From NCBI RefSeq assembly GCF_003347015.1, contig NZ_PNFB01000004.1, positions 62,001 through 126,000 of the forward strand: a stretch of 64,000 nucleotides of DNA. Reading direction: 5' to 3'. A model generated the notes under the pieces. It saw only the letters and a list, made by a program, of their open reading frames with translations, had not been told where the DNA came from and did no database searches. The DNA comes from Brachybacterium sp. YJGR34. Its GTDB lineage: Bacteria; Actinomycetota; Actinomycetes; Actinomycetales; Dermabacteraceae. Shown here piece by piece: positions 1 to 8,777 of this stretch. The position numbers were made by a program, and so were the translations under genes. Every line of letters starts with the position of its first letter. The stretch's first letter is position 1.

Positions 1-471
1 GCGGAGCCCGGACAGCGCACCGAGTCCCTCACCCGGGAGTGGGCCACCCGCGCCCAGGCGGATTCGCTCGAGATCGAGGAGGGTGATCCGATCGTCGACG
101 TGCTGCGCCTGCGCTTCGCCGACGGCACGCCGATCATGCTCGAGCGCCTGTGCTACCCCTTCGAGGTGGGGCGGCACATCCTCTCCTTCGACCCCGACTC
201 GGGATCGATCTACGAGCGCCTGGTGGCCTGCGGGGTCGACATCCACCACGCCACCCGGATCCTCGACGCGGTGGCCGCCGACGCGGTCGATGCCGACCTG
301 CTGGGGATCGAGGAGGGGTCGCCCCTGATGCGCCTGCGCCGGCGGGCGTTCACCATCGAGGGCCATCCGATCGAGTGGTCCGACGACCGCTACCTGCCCA
401 GTCACGCCCGCTTCGCCTCCACCACCGTGCGCGGCGCCGCCAACGGGCTCTCGATGCTCCGGGGCGTCTGA
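1..471 (+). CDS. GntR-family transcriptional regulator, 3' part (UTRA domain)
   Basis: The reading frame is open from base 1 and ends at the TGA at 469-471, so the N-terminal winged-helix DNA-binding domain lies outside the window. The visible ~156 residues look like a UTRA effector-binding domain of the HutC/FarR GntR subfamily: an acidic 'EEGDPIVDVLRLRFADG' start, a central hydrophobic strand region, a second 'EEGSPLMRLRRRAF' repeat and the typical end 'YLPSHARF'. UTRA domains bind small ligands, often sugar phosphates or amino-acid derivatives, and relieve repression. The ligand cannot be read from this part. The next gene is 380 bp away, so no regulated partner is evident here. Confidence 0.85.
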   Translation, partial: AEPGQRTESLTREWATRAQADSLEIEEGDPIVDVLRLRFADGTPIMLERLCYPFEVGRHILSFDPDSGSIYERLVACGVDIHHATRILDAVAADAVDADLLGIEEGSPLMRLRRRAFTIEGHPIEWSDDRYLPSHARFASTTVRGAANGLSMLRGV

Positions 472-490
472 GGGAGCCGGACTCCCTCTC

Positions 491-526
491 GCTGCCGCTG
501 CCGCTGCCGCTGCCGCTGCCGCTGCA
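491..526. repeat. GCTGCC hexanucleotide tandem repeat
   Basis: Five perfect GCTGCC units followed by one GCTGCA, intergenic between the GntR gene and the ABC exporter. The last unit runs straight into a 53-bp palindrome. It is not inside a supported gene, so slippage here would be silent for proteins. Confidence 0.8.
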
Positions 527-576
527 GGCAGGTCTGCCGGGGAATCGAGGGCGAGTTCCACGGCGAAGTGACCTGC
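524..576. repeat. 53-bp intergenic palindrome, family A copy 1 (diverged)
   Basis: It has 21-nt arms (524-544 and 556-576) around an 11-nt purine-rich loop, the same 21-11-21 geometry as the copies at 6205, 45641, 47079 and 47174. It is the most diverged copy; the outer GCAGG/CCTGC and the inner GGGGAA/TTCCAC parts are the best kept. The remainder of the 472-849 gap shows nothing else I can name, apart from a ribosome-binding site near 837 for the next gene. Confidence 0.65.
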
Positions 577-849
577 GACCGGAGCTGCGCGCCGAGCGAG
601 TGCGCCCTCAGGCGGGGGTCTCGGCGCGCTCGGATCTCTGGGGGAAAACCCGGTGGCCCCTCCCAGCCCGGTGGGGCAGGATGGTTGATTGCGTCCGGCC
701 ACCCTCCGCCCGCGCGACGGCACCCCGCCCGCCCGCTCCGCTTCGCGGACGGAGAATGTCCGCCCGCCCTCCTAGTCTCGTCCACGACACCCCGGCCGCT
801 CCCGCTCCCGACGGCCGGGCCGCATCACCCTGCTCCAGGAGATCCCTCC

Positions 850-2613
850 ATGCTCTGGACCCTGATCCGACGCCACATCCGGCCCTACCTGCCGCACATC
901 GGTGCCGTCGTCGTCCTCCAGCTCGTCGCGGTCCTCGCGACGCTGTACCTGCCCAGCCTCAACGCGGACATCATCGACAACGGTGTGGCCACGGGCGATA
1001 CCGACTACATCTGGCGCGTCGGCGGGCTCATGCTGGCCGTCGCGATGGTCCAGCTGATCGCCGCGATCGCCTCGGTCTGGTTCGGGGCGCGCGTCGCCAT
1101 GGGGATGGGCCGCGACGTGCGCCGCTCGATCTATCGGCGCGTGGACCGCTTCTCCACCGAGGAGATGGGACGCTTCGGCGCGCCCACGCTCATCACGCGC
1201 GCCACGAACGACGTCCAGCAGGTGCAGATGCTGGTGCTGATGACGCTGAACTTCATGGTCATGGTGCCGATCATGGCCATCGGCGGGATCATCATGGCGA
1301 TCCAGGAGGATCCCGGTCTCTCCTGGCTGGTGTGGGTCTCCGTGCCCGTGCTGATGCTCATCGTCGGTCTCCTGGTCACACGCCTGATGCCGCTGTTCGA
1401 GCGCATGCAGACCAACATCGACTCCATCAACGGCGTGATGCGCGAGCAGATCATGGGCATCCGCGTGGTCCGCGCCTTCGTCCGCGAGCGCCACGAGACC
1501 GCCCGCTTCGAGGACGCGAACGCCACCCTCACCGACACCTCGGTGCGGATCGGGCGCCTGTTCGTCATCATGGGCCCGGCCATCACCGTCGTCCTCCACC
1601 TCGCCACCGCCGCCGTGCTGTGGTTCGGCGGCCATCGCGTGGACGCGGGGCTGGTGCAGGTGGGAGCCCTGACCGCCTTCATGCAGTACCTGCTGCAGAT
1701 CCTCATGGCGGTCATGATGGGCACCTTCATGTTCATGATGTTCCCGCGCGCGATCATCAGCGCACGGCGCATCGGCGAGGTCCTCGAGACCCTCCCCACC
1801 CTCGCCGAGCCGGCGCATCCGGTGGCGATCGAGGCCGACGGCGGCGGCGCCTCCCTTGAGTTCCGCGACGTCACCTTCTCCTACCCGGGCGCGGACTCGC
1901 CCGTCCTGGACGGGGTGAGCTTCACCGCCGAGGCCGGCAAGACCACCGCGATCATCGGCTCCACCGGCGCCGGCAAGACCACGCTGGTCAACCTGGTCCC
2001 GCGCCTGCACGATGCCACCAGCGGCCAGGTGCTGCTGGACGGCGTGCGGATCACCGAGCTGTCGCGCGCGACGGTCTCCCGGGCCGTGGGCCTGGTGCCG
2101 CAGAAGCCGTACCTGTTCTCCGGGACCATCGCTCACAACCTGCGCTTCGGGGACCCGGAGGCGAGCGAGGAGCAGCTCTGGGAGGCGCTGGAGACCGCCC
2201 AGGCCACCGAGTTCGTCGCCGAGCGCACCACCGGCGAGGGCGACGCGGTCGCGAAGGGGCTGGAGTCCGCCGTCTCGCAGGGCGGCACCAACGTCTCGGG
2301 CGGCCAGCGCCAACGCCTGTGCATCGCCCGCACCCTGGTCGCCCGGCCCCGGCTGTACGTCTTCGACGACTCGTTCTCGGCGCTCGACGTCACCACCGAT
2401 GCGAAGGTCCGCGAGGGTCTCGCCCACCGCACCCGCGGCGCGACCACCCTGATCGTCGCCCAGCGCATCTCGACCATCACCTCGGCCGATCAGATCCTCG
2501 TGCTCGAGGCCGGGAAGATCGTGGGCCGCGGCACCCATGAGGAGCTCCTGGAGAGCTCGCAGACCTACCGGGAGATCGTCGACTCCCAGATCAGCGTGGA
2601 GGAGCCGGCATGA
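850..2613 (+). CDS. ABC exporter half-transporter, subunit with degenerate ATP site
   Basis: A 587-residue fusion of an N-terminal six-helix ABC transmembrane domain (roughly residues 15-300) and a C-terminal nucleotide-binding domain. Start ATG 850 is preceded by AGGAG at 837-841. Walker A is GSTGAGKT (370-377) and the signature SGGQR (483-487) is canonical. The Walker B segment reads 'VFDDSFSALD', with Asp507 where the catalytic Glu belongs, and the H-loop is 'VAQRIST' with Gln538 instead of His. These are the hallmarks of the degenerate half of heterodimeric exporters such as TM287/288, TmrAB and LmrCD. It overlaps the next gene by 4 bp (ATGA), so the two are translationally coupled. It exports an unknown hydrophobic compound, peptide or drug from the inner membrane. 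Confidence 0.93.
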   Translation: MLWTLIRRHIRPYLPHIGAVVVLQLVAVLATLYLPSLNADIIDNGVATGDTDYIWRVGGLMLAVAMVQLIAAIASVWFGARVAMGMGRDVRRSIYRRVDRFSTEEMGRFGAPTLITRATNDVQQVQMLVLMTLNFMVMVPIMAIGGIIMAIQEDPGLSWLVWVSVPVLMLIVGLLVTRLMPLFERMQTNIDSINGVMREQIMGIRVVRAFVRERHETARFEDANATLTDTSVRIGRLFVIMGPAITVVLHLATAAVLWFGGHRVDAGLVQVGALTAFMQYLLQILMAVMMGTFMFMMFPRAIISARRIGEVLETLPTLAEPAHPVAIEADGGGASLEFRDVTFSYPGADSPVLDGVSFTAEAGKTTAIIGSTGAGKTTLVNLVPRLHDATSGQVLLDGVRITELSRATVSRAVGLVPQKPYLFSGTIAHNLRFGDPEASEEQLWEALETAQATEFVAERTTGEGDAVAKGLESAVSQGGTNVSGGQRQRLCIARTLVARPRLYVFDDSFSALDVTTDAKVREGLAHRTRGATTLIVAQRISTITSADQILVLEAGKIVGRGTHEELLESSQTYREIVDSQISVEEPA

Positions 2614-4673
2614 GCGACAGGAACCGGAAGCAGAAGAAGGGCTCCGCGCCGGCCGAGCTCAGCGAGGACGAGATCCTCGAGATGCAGGACTCGATGAGCG
2701 GCGAATGGGGCGAGTCCGCCCCGCGCAAGGCGAAGGCCTTCTGGCCCTCCGCGCTGCGTCTGTTCAGGACCTTCGGCGATCACAAGCTGGGGCTGGGCGT
2801 CGTGCTGGCCTTCGGCATCCTCTCCACCGTCCTGACCGTCTGGGCGCCGACGGTCCTCGGCGACGCCATGGACGTCATCTTCGACGGCTTCCTCGCCGGG
2901 GGCGGGGTGGACTTCGACGCCCTGGGCCGTCTCCTGCTCATCGTGATCGGCATGTACCTGGTCGCGGCGCTGTTCGACTGGCTGCAGGGCCGTCTGCTCA
3001 ACGACGTGGTGATGACGATCGTCTACCACCTGCGCGAGCAGATCGAGGCCAAGGTCAACCGGCTGCCGCTGAGCTACTTCGACACCCGCCAGCGCGGCGA
3101 CCTGCTCTCGCGGACCACCAATGACGTCGACAACGTCCAGACCGCCCTCCAGCAGGCCTTCGCCTCCCTGGTGTACGCGGTGCTGACCATCGTGGGCATC
3201 ACGGTGATGATGTTCTGGCTGTCCTGGCAGCTGGCGCTCATCGCCCTGGTGGCGCTGCCGATCTCCGGCGTGGTGATCGGCCTCATCGGGTCGAAGTCCC
3301 AGAAGCTGTTCACCGCCCAGTGGCGCAACACCGGGCGACTGAACGGCCACGTCGAGGAGTCCTTCACCGGCCACGACCTGGTCACCGTCTTCGACCGCCA
3401 GGACGCGATGCGCGAGCAGTTCGACGAGCGCAACGAGGACCTCTGGGAGGCGTCCTTCCGGGCGCAGTTCTACTCCGGCATGATCATGCCGATCATGCAG
3501 TGGGTGACCTACCTGGGATACGTCGGCATCGCCGTGGTGGGCGGTCTGCGGATCGCCGCGGGGCAGATGTCCCTGGGCCAGGTCACGGCCTTCATCCAGT
3601 ACTCCCGCGAGTTCAACGCACCGCTGGGCGAGGTCGCCGGCATGGCGAACATGCTGATCTCCGGCGTCGCCTCCGCGGAGCGCATCTTCGAGCTGCTGGA
3701 CGCCGAGGAGCAGGAGGCCGACGGCCAGATCGCCGCCGGCAGCGCCGGGACCGACGGCTCCGGCGGCCGCGCCGCGGACCGCTCCGGGCGGATCGTTGCG
3801 CCCGCGCAGCTGATCACCCCGGTCAGGGGCCGGATCGAGTTCGATCACGTCGCCTTCTCCTACACCCCGGAGAAGCCGCTGATCACGGACCTCTCGCTGA
3901 CCGCGGAGCCGGGACAGACCATCGCGATCGTGGGGCCGACGGGTGCCGGCAAGACCACCCTGGTCAACCTCATCATGCGGTTCTACGAGATCGACGCCGG
4001 GCAGATCCGCCTGGACGGCGTGGACATCCGGGCGCTGGATCGCGGGGCCGTCCGCAGTCAGGTGGGCATGGTGCTCCAGGACGCCGTGCTCTTCGGCGGC
4101 ACCATCCGGGAGAACATCCGCTACGGCCGCCTGGATGCGACCGACGAGGAGGTCGTCGCCGCGGCGACCGCCACCTTCGTGGACCGCTTCGTGCACACCC
4201 TCCCCGACGGCTACGACACGGTCATCGAGGACGAGGGCGCGAACGTCTCCGCCGGTGAGCGTCAGCTGATCACCATCGCCCGGGCCTTCCTCGCCGATCC
4301 CGCGCTGCTGATCCTCGACGAGGCCACCTCCTCCGTGGACACCCGCACCGAGGTGCTGGTGCAGGAGGCGATGGCGGCGCTGCGCACCGACCGCACCTCC
4401 TTCGTCATCGCCCACCGCCTGTCCACCATCCGCGACGCCGACGTGATCCTCGTGATGGAGCACGGCGACATCGTGGAGCTCGGCTCCCACGATGAGCTGC
4501 TCGAGGCCGAGGGCGCCTACCACCGCCTGTACTGGTCGCAGTTCGCCTCCGGGGTGGATCCCGACGAGGAGGCGCTGGTCACCGGGGCGATCCCCGCGGT
4601 CACCGGGGAGATCGCGGCGGTGACCGGGGAGACGGCCACCCTGGAGCCGGGAGGCGCCCCGGCCGAGGGCTGA
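2610..4673 (+). CDS. ABC exporter half-transporter, catalytic partner subunit
   Basis: A 687-residue ABC exporter half: a transmembrane domain at about 60-360 and a nucleotide-binding domain at 410-640. Walker A GPTGAGKT is at 442-449. Walker B 'LLILDEATSSVD' carries the catalytic Glu571, and the H-loop 'IAHRLST' has His602, so this subunit contributes the hydrolysing site. Its own signature is altered ('NVSAGER', 546-551), which is expected because it faces the degenerate Walker motifs of the partner at 850-2613. A ~40-residue Gly/Ala/Asp-rich linker (about 370-405) separates the domains, and the C-terminus has a TGAIPAVTGEIAAVTGE repeat. The start overlaps the upstream stop. No operon partner follows. 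Confidence 0.93.
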   Translation: MSDRNRKQKKGSAPAELSEDEILEMQDSMSGEWGESAPRKAKAFWPSALRLFRTFGDHKLGLGVVLAFGILSTVLTVWAPTVLGDAMDVIFDGFLAGGGVDFDALGRLLLIVIGMYLVAALFDWLQGRLLNDVVMTIVYHLREQIEAKVNRLPLSYFDTRQRGDLLSRTTNDVDNVQTALQQAFASLVYAVLTIVGITVMMFWLSWQLALIALVALPISGVVIGLIGSKSQKLFTAQWRNTGRLNGHVEESFTGHDLVTVFDRQDAMREQFDERNEDLWEASFRAQFYSGMIMPIMQWVTYLGYVGIAVVGGLRIAAGQMSLGQVTAFIQYSREFNAPLGEVAGMANMLISGVASAERIFELLDAEEQEADGQIAAGSAGTDGSGGRAADRSGRIVAPAQLITPVRGRIEFDHVAFSYTPEKPLITDLSLTAEPGQTIAIVGPTGAGKTTLVNLIMRFYEIDAGQIRLDGVDIRALDRGAVRSQVGMVLQDAVLFGGTIRENIRYGRLDATDEEVVAAATATFVDRFVHTLPDGYDTVIEDEGANVSAGERQLITIARAFLADPALLILDEATSSVDTRTEVLVQEAMAALRTDRTSFVIAHRLSTIRDADVILVMEHGDIVELGSHDELLEAEGAYHRLYWSQFASGVDPDEEALVTGAIPAVTGEIAAVTGETATLEPGGAPAEG

Positions 4674-4763
4674 CGCGCGGCGGAGCTGTCGCGCGGCGCG
4701 GAGCGGTCGCCCCCGCGCCCCGCGGAGCCTTCGCGCCCCGCGGAGGCCGCGCGCGGTGAGTGA

Positions 4764-4812
4764 GGTGCGGTTCTGTTCCATTTCGGGGCCGGAACTGGTT
4801 CGGAACCGCACC
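4764..4812. repeat. 49-bp imperfect palindrome after the ABC exporter operon
   Basis: The outer 10-nt arms GGTGCGGTTC (4764-4773) and GAACCGCACC (4803-4812) pair perfectly. Inner segments GTTCC/GGAAC also pair, leaving a short GC loop. It lies 90 bp after the exporter stop codon and could act as a transcription terminator, although no T-tract follows. Confidence 0.55.
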
Positions 4813-4842
4813 ATTCTCCGCGAGGCTCTCCCCGGAGGCGCT

Positions 4843-4912
4843 CGACGCGAGTCGCCGGGCGCGCGTCGTCGGGCGCGAGTTGCCGGGCGCGAGTTGCCGG
4901 ACGCGAGTTGCC
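4843..4912. repeat. Five tandem 14-bp repeats (GGGCGCGAGTTGCC)
   Basis: Units 3-5 are near identical (GGGCGCGAGTTGCC twice, then GGACGCGAGTTGCC). Units 1 and 2 (4843-4870) are diverged by a few bases. The array sits in the 314-bp gap 4674-4987, which otherwise holds the palindrome at 4764-4812 and the promoter box of the next gene. Confidence 0.75.
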
Positions 4913-4975
4913 GGGCGCGCCGTCTCGGGGGAGGGGTCGGGCCGGAAACAGGGTGCGCTCCGCCGCCGCTCGGCA

Positions 4976-4981
4976 TAGCGT
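4976..4981 (+). promoter_or_regulatory. -10 box TAGCGT of a leaderless gene
   Basis: TAGCGT ends 6 nt before the ATG at 4988, placing the expected transcription start on the start codon. No Shine-Dalgarno sequence is visible. The same box-to-start spacing recurs at many genes in this window. Confidence 0.55.
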
Positions 4982-4987
4982 CGAGGC

Positions 4988-6175
4988 ATGGACGTCCTCC
5001 TCATCGGTGGCGGGATCAGCGGTCTCGCCCTCGCCCACCAGCTCGCCCCCGATCATGACGTCACCGTGCTGGAGGCCTCCCCGGGCCCGCGCGGAGGCGG
5101 CTACATGATCGACTTCTTCGGCCCCGGCGTCCCGGCCGCCGAACGGATGGGCCTGTTCGAGGGGCTCCGCGCACGGGGCCGCGTCTTCGACGGGGTGCGG
5201 TTCGAGAGGTCCGACCGCTCGGTCTCGGGGACGATCGATGCCGCCCCGCTGATCGACGCCGCCGACGGGAGGTACTTCTCCATCCTGCGCCCGGAGATGG
5301 AACGGGGCCTGCTCGCGCAGCTCCCGGACACCGTGCACCTGCGGTACGGCGCCCGGGCCGTGGGCCTCCGCGACGCCGCGCTGCAGGGGGCGGCCTGGCC
5401 GCGGCGCGCCATCGTCGAGCTCGCCGGCGGCGAGCGGCTCGAGGCGGATCTCGTGGTCCTGTGCGACGGCGTCCGTTCGATGGGGCGTGAGCACGTCGCC
5501 GCCGGGCACGGCCCGGTGATCCCGATGGGATATCGCGCCGCCAGCTTCCTCTTCGAGGATCCGGAGCTCGCCGCGGAGCTGGGCGACGTCGCCCTGATGA
5601 CCGACAGCATCGGCCGCATCGGCGGTCTCTACGCGTGCGACGAGCGGCGGGCGGCCGTGTTCCTCGCCGAGCGCCGAGGGCGGCCGCCTCGTGCCGGGGA
5701 GCCCTCCGGTCCCGAGCATCGTCCGTCACCGGATCCCGCACTCCTGCGCCGCACCTACGAGGGGCTGCATCCGCTGGTCGACCGTGCCCTCGAGCACGCC
5801 CCGGAGGACTACTACGACGACCTCGTCGCGCAGTCGTGGGCGCCCCGCTGGAGCCGAGGACGGGTGGTGCTGGCCGGGGACGCCGCTCATGCGGTCTCGC
5901 TGCTGGCCGGCCAGGGCAGCTCGCTCGCGATCGCCGGGGCGGAGGTGCTGGCCCGCTGCCTGCGCGCCGCCGGACCGCAGGTCGAGGTGGGCCTCGCCGA
6001 GTACGAGCGGCGGTGGAGGCCGACGGTCGAGCGGGCTCAGCGCGCGGGGCGGCGCAGCGCCTCCGCCTTCATCCCGGCCACCGCGCGTCAGCAGCGCCTC
6101 CAGCAGCTCGCGACGAGCCTCCTGCACCTGCCCGGGGCCTCCCGGCTGTTCGCGCGGAGCGCCCTGGCCGTCTGA
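4988..6175 (+). CDS. FAD-dependent monooxygenase (PHBH/TetX-like)
   Basis: The 395-residue protein opens with the Rossmann motif GGGISGLALAH (7-17) and a strand ending in Glu ('VTVLEAS') for binding the ADP-ribose of FAD. The second flavin motif 'VLAGDAAHAVSLLAGQG' lies near 295-312, as in p-hydroxybenzoate-hydroxylase-type flavoprotein monooxygenases. Such enzymes use NAD(P)H and O2 to hydroxylate or epoxidise a small aromatic or polyketide-like substrate; the substrate cannot be inferred here. No signal peptide or membrane segment is seen, so it should be cytosolic. It stands alone, is probably leaderless, and is followed by a 53-bp palindrome shared with the convergent AraC gene. Confidence 0.88.
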   Translation: MDVLLIGGGISGLALAHQLAPDHDVTVLEASPGPRGGGYMIDFFGPGVPAAERMGLFEGLRARGRVFDGVRFERSDRSVSGTIDAAPLIDAADGRYFSILRPEMERGLLAQLPDTVHLRYGARAVGLRDAALQGAAWPRRAIVELAGGERLEADLVVLCDGVRSMGREHVAAGHGPVIPMGYRAASFLFEDPELAAELGDVALMTDSIGRIGGLYACDERRAAVFLAERRGRPPRAGEPSGPEHRPSPDPALLRRTYEGLHPLVDRALEHAPEDYYDDLVAQSWAPRWSRGRVVLAGDAAHAVSLLAGQGSSLAIAGAEVLARCLRAAGPQVEVGLAEYERRWRPTVERAQRAGRRSASAFIPATARQQRLQQLATSLLHLPGASRLFARSALAV

Positions 6176-6204
6176 GCCGCTCTCCGCAGCCCCCGCGCGC
6201 GGGT

Positions 6205-6257
6205 GCAGGCAACCTCACCGCGGAATCCCTCCGGAACACCACGGTGAGGTTGCCTTC
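6205..6257. repeat. 53-bp intergenic palindrome, family A copy 2
   Basis: 21-nt arms (6205-6225, 6237-6257) around an 11-nt loop. The loop is pyrimidine-rich on the + strand, so this copy is inverted relative to the other four. An AACCTCACC/GGTGAGGTT pair replaces AACTTCACC/GGTGAAGTT of other copies, a compensatory change. It lies between convergent genes and may also terminate both. Confidence 0.8.
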
Positions 6258-6319
6258 GCTGCCGGCGGCGGCAAGCAGCCCGGTCCGCCCCGGTGCCCCG
6301 CCCTGCTCACGCCGTGCCC

Positions 6320-7228
6320 TCACAGGTGCAATGTGCCGCCGTGGGCGCGGAAGGAGCCGGGGGTCTGGCCGTAGCGGCGGCCGAAGGCGGTGATGAAGGG
6401 CCGCACCTCGGGATATCCGCACTGCCGGGCCACCTGGGTGACCGGCTCCTCGGTCTCCAGCAGCAGATGGGCGCCGCGCTCGAGTCGCAGGCGTCGCAGC
6501 GCGCTCATCACGGACGTCCCGGTCTCCTGGGCGAACAGCCGGGCCGCGTGGCGGGTCGAGAGGTGGGCGGCCTCGGCGACGTCGCGCACCTCGAGCGGGC
6601 GCTGCAGGTTGTCGGCCAGGTAGCGCTGCATGAGGGCGACGATCGAGGTGGTGCGCGAGGCCGGGTCGACCGCGATGCGGAGGTCCTCGGGCGTGGCGAA
6701 GGCCCGCGCCGTCTCGATCACCAGCGCGGTGCCCAGCGCCTCGAGCTGCGCCCCGCGGCCGGAGCGGGGCGAGGAGGCCTCGGCGGCGAGGGCCGTGACG
6801 AGCGTCGGCAGCGCGCCGAGCGCGTCCGAGACCACCGGATGGTCGGCGCGCGTCAGCCCGTTCCACCAGCCGTGGCGGAGCGTCCGGGCAGCGGGGGTCT
6901 CGCGGAGCGTGAAGCCCCAGAAGGCGATGCCCAGACCGTCGGACCCCGCGTCGTCGGCGACGATCTGATGCACGTCCCCGGGGCGTGCGAGGAACAGCGT
7001 CCCCGCCTCGACGCGGTGCGTGGTGCCCTCGAGGGTGAAGGTCCCCGCGCCGGCGTAGGCGAGGCACACCTCGTGGAAGGAGTGGGTGTGCGGGGTGTTG
7101 TGCCACCGGGAGGGCTCGTAGAAGCCCCAGGAGAGGTAGTCCACGGCGAAGCCGTCGACCTCGCCGGCGGTGAGCTGACCGGCGAGGTCGACGAATCCTG
7201 AGGCCTCGGCGACGAGGTCGAGGCTCAT
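6320..7228 (-). CDS. AraC-family transcriptional regulator with cupin sensor
   Basis: The 302-residue protein has an N-terminal AraC-type cupin ('HTHSFHEVCLAYAGAGTF' then 'RPGDVHQIVADD') and a C-terminal double helix-turn-helix ('VRDVAEAAHLSTRHAARLF' and 'VTQVARQCGYPEVRPFITAFGRRYG'). It starts 10 nt downstream of the PhyH dioxygenase stop codon on the same strand, so the two are probably co-transcribed. A role in sensing the substrate or product of that dioxygenase is a reasonable inference. AraC proteins of this layout usually activate transcription when a sugar or other small ligand occupies the cupin. A GAGG ribosome-binding site precedes the ATG. Confidence 0.9.
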   Translation of the reverse strand: MSLDLVAEASGFVDLAGQLTAGEVDGFAVDYLSWGFYEPSRWHNTPHTHSFHEVCLAYAGAGTFTLEGTTHRVEAGTLFLARPGDVHQIVADDAGSDGLGIAFWGFTLRETPAARTLRHGWWNGLTRADHPVVSDALGALPTLVTALAAEASSPRSGRGAQLEALGTALVIETARAFATPEDLRIAVDPASRTTSIVALMQRYLADNLQRPLEVRDVAEAAHLSTRHAARLFAQETGTSVMSALRRLRLERGAHLLLETEEPVTQVARQCGYPEVRPFITAFGRRYGQTPGSFRAHGGTLHL

Positions 7229-7238
7229 GGGCGGTTCC

Positions 7239-8018
7239 TCAGCGGCCCGCGCGTCCGGTGGGATCGCTGCCGGCGAGGATCAGGCCCTGGCCCAGGGAGT
7301 GGGTGTGCTGATCGGTCAGCGGCGGATCCGCAGGATCCCGGAACTGCACCAGCCAGGTGGTGCGGGCCTCGTCGCTGACATTGACCCCGGAGCTGTGGAC
7401 GGTGGTGTAGGTGAAGAACAGGACGTCCCCGGCCTCCGCCTCCATCGGCTGCAGCTCCTCGGTGGGGAAGTCGGGCAGGTGGTAGCTGCCCTCGGGATCG
7501 TGCTCGCGCGGGCCGGCCTTGTGGCTGCCCGGGGCGATCCGCACGCAGCCCTTCTCCTCGGGGGCGTCGTCGAAGTGGAAGATCGCTGCGGCCACCCGGT
7601 GATGGGTGTGGGGGAAGAAGGGGTGGTCCTGATGGGGAGGGAAGGGGGAGCCGTTGGCGGGCGGCTTCACGAACATCTTGGTGTGGTGCAGCTGCACGTT
7701 GGGGGTGCCGAGGACGGCCGCGGCCACATCCGTGAAGCGCGGATCGGTGAGCAGCCGGGTGAAGGCGGCGTCGTAGAACTGGGCGTCGTGCAGGTCCTGC
7801 AGGCTGGTGGCCTGGCCCATGGCGGCCTCGGCGGCCGAGGCCCAGGTCGGGTCGTCCTCGCCGCGGTCCAGGCGGGCGATCAGATCGTGGCTGCGAGCGC
7901 GGAACTCGGCCGCTTCCTCCTTGGTGAGCAGGCCCTTGACCAGGACGTAGCCCTGTTCGTTGTAGGTGTCGGCCAGCTGATCGAGATCGGCGGTGGCGGG
8001 GGAGAGGGTGGTCATCAT
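7239..8018 (-). CDS. Phytanoyl-CoA dioxygenase (PhyH) family protein
   Basis: A 259-residue non-haem Fe(II)/2-oxoglutarate oxygenase. The iron-binding facial triad is visible as His129-Gln-Asp131 ('PPHQDHPFF') and distal His208 ('TTVHSSG'), followed by Arg219 ('DEARTTW') for 2-oxoglutarate. 'GCVRIAPGSHKAG' is the conserved strand of the family. PhyH enzymes hydroxylate diverse small molecules, so the substrate is unknown. The start is ATG 8018 (or 8015) with GGAAGGG just upstream. It is the first gene of a two-gene unit with the AraC regulator. Nothing in the sequence suggests export. Confidence 0.9.
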   Translation of the reverse strand: MMTTLSPATADLDQLADTYNEQGYVLVKGLLTKEEAAEFRARSHDLIARLDRGEDDPTWASAAEAAMGQATSLQDLHDAQFYDAAFTRLLTDPRFTDVAAAVLGTPNVQLHHTKMFVKPPANGSPFPPHQDHPFFPHTHHRVAAAIFHFDDAPEEKGCVRIAPGSHKAGPREHDPEGSYHLPDFPTEELQPMEAEAGDVLFFTYTTVHSSGVNVSDEARTTWLVQFRDPADPPLTDQHTHSLGQGLILAGSDPTGRAGR

Positions 8019-8160
8019 CGACCCTTCCGGTGTGTGAGGTGTCCTTCGTGGTGTGCTCCTCGAGACTAGGAAACACCCTGTGGGCCCACCAGGCCAGAGG
8101 CGGACGCGGATGTTCGCCAGACGGACACGACATTCTTCCTCCGTCGCTCGTGCGCCGGCA

Positions 8161-8730
8161 TCAGCGGCGCCTCACGTACTCCGTGAACGTCACTGCGGAG
8201 GCGAAGGTGCGGGAGCTGACCAGATCGAACAGGGCGGGTGAGTACTCCCCGGGTGCGAACAGCGGCACGCCGGCGCCGAAGAGCAGCGGCTGGCGCTTGA
8301 GGACCAGGCGGTCGATCTCCTGATGCAGGGCCGCGGCGAGCTGCCCGCCGCCGCACAGCCAGATGTCCTTGCCGGGCCGACGCTTCATCTCCCGCACGAC
8401 GCGCACGGGGTCCTCGCCGGTGACGGTGAGGTTCTCCGCGGGCTCGAGGGGCCGATGGGTGAAGACCACCTGCTCGAGGTGACGGTAGGGGCTGGGCATC
8501 TCCGGCAGTCCCACGGCATGGGTGTTCGCGCCCATCACCACGGCATCGAAGCGCCCGCGGCTCTGGTCGATCCCGAGCTGCTCGGCGATGTCGGTGGGGA
8601 TCGCGTCGGCATAGCGCTCGTTGATGCCGTCCATGTGGTCGCCCTCGGTGAGGAAGGCGTCGAACTGATGGTCCGGTCCGGCGATGTAGCCGTCCAGGCT
8701 CACGGCCACGTAGTAGATGAGTTCACGCAT
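8161..8730 (-). CDS. Dihydrofolate-reductase-like / RibD C-terminal domain protein
   Basis: A 189-residue protein beginning MRELIYYVAVSLDGYIAGPD, the typical first strand of the RibD_C/DHFR-like family (YyaP/YwjB type). Later motifs 'VMGANTH', 'DIWLCGGGQLAAAL' and 'FTEYVRR' also fit. An AGGAG sequence 7 nt upstream selects ATG 8730 over the longer frame. Members bind NADPH and are often annotated 'dihydrofolate reductase family protein', but most do not replace FolA. The gene is divergent from a TetR regulator, with palindromes in the 109-bp gap, so it is probably that regulator's target. Confidence 0.88.
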   Translation of the reverse strand: MRELIYYVAVSLDGYIAGPDHQFDAFLTEGDHMDGINERYADAIPTDIAEQLGIDQSRGRFDAVVMGANTHAVGLPEMPSPYRHLEQVVFTHRPLEPAENLTVTGEDPVRVVREMKRRPGKDIWLCGGGQLAAALHQEIDRLVLKRQPLLFGAGVPLFAPGEYSPALFDLVSSRTFASAVTFTEYVRRR

Positions 8731-8777
8731 GGGGTGGCTCCTGGGGTGAGGGGAGGTGGGGCGAGGCCGTGCCTGGA

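Noticed and set aside
2565-4976. 803-residue open frame on the minus strand across the second exporter gene
   Set aside because: It is an antisense shadow of the well-supported ABC exporter gene, with His/Gly/Arg-rich translation and no recognisable domain.
6205-6257. Simple rho-independent terminator as full explanation of the 53-bp palindromes
   Set aside because: No T-tract follows any copy, and two copies lie between co-directional genes. Termination may still be a secondary role, so the feature is recorded as a repeat.
4988-8730. Secondary-metabolite gene cluster (ABC exporter, FAD monooxygenase, PhyH oxygenase)
   Set aside because: No synthase, NRPS/PKS, RiPP precursor or tailoring operon is present, and the genes lie in separate transcription units.
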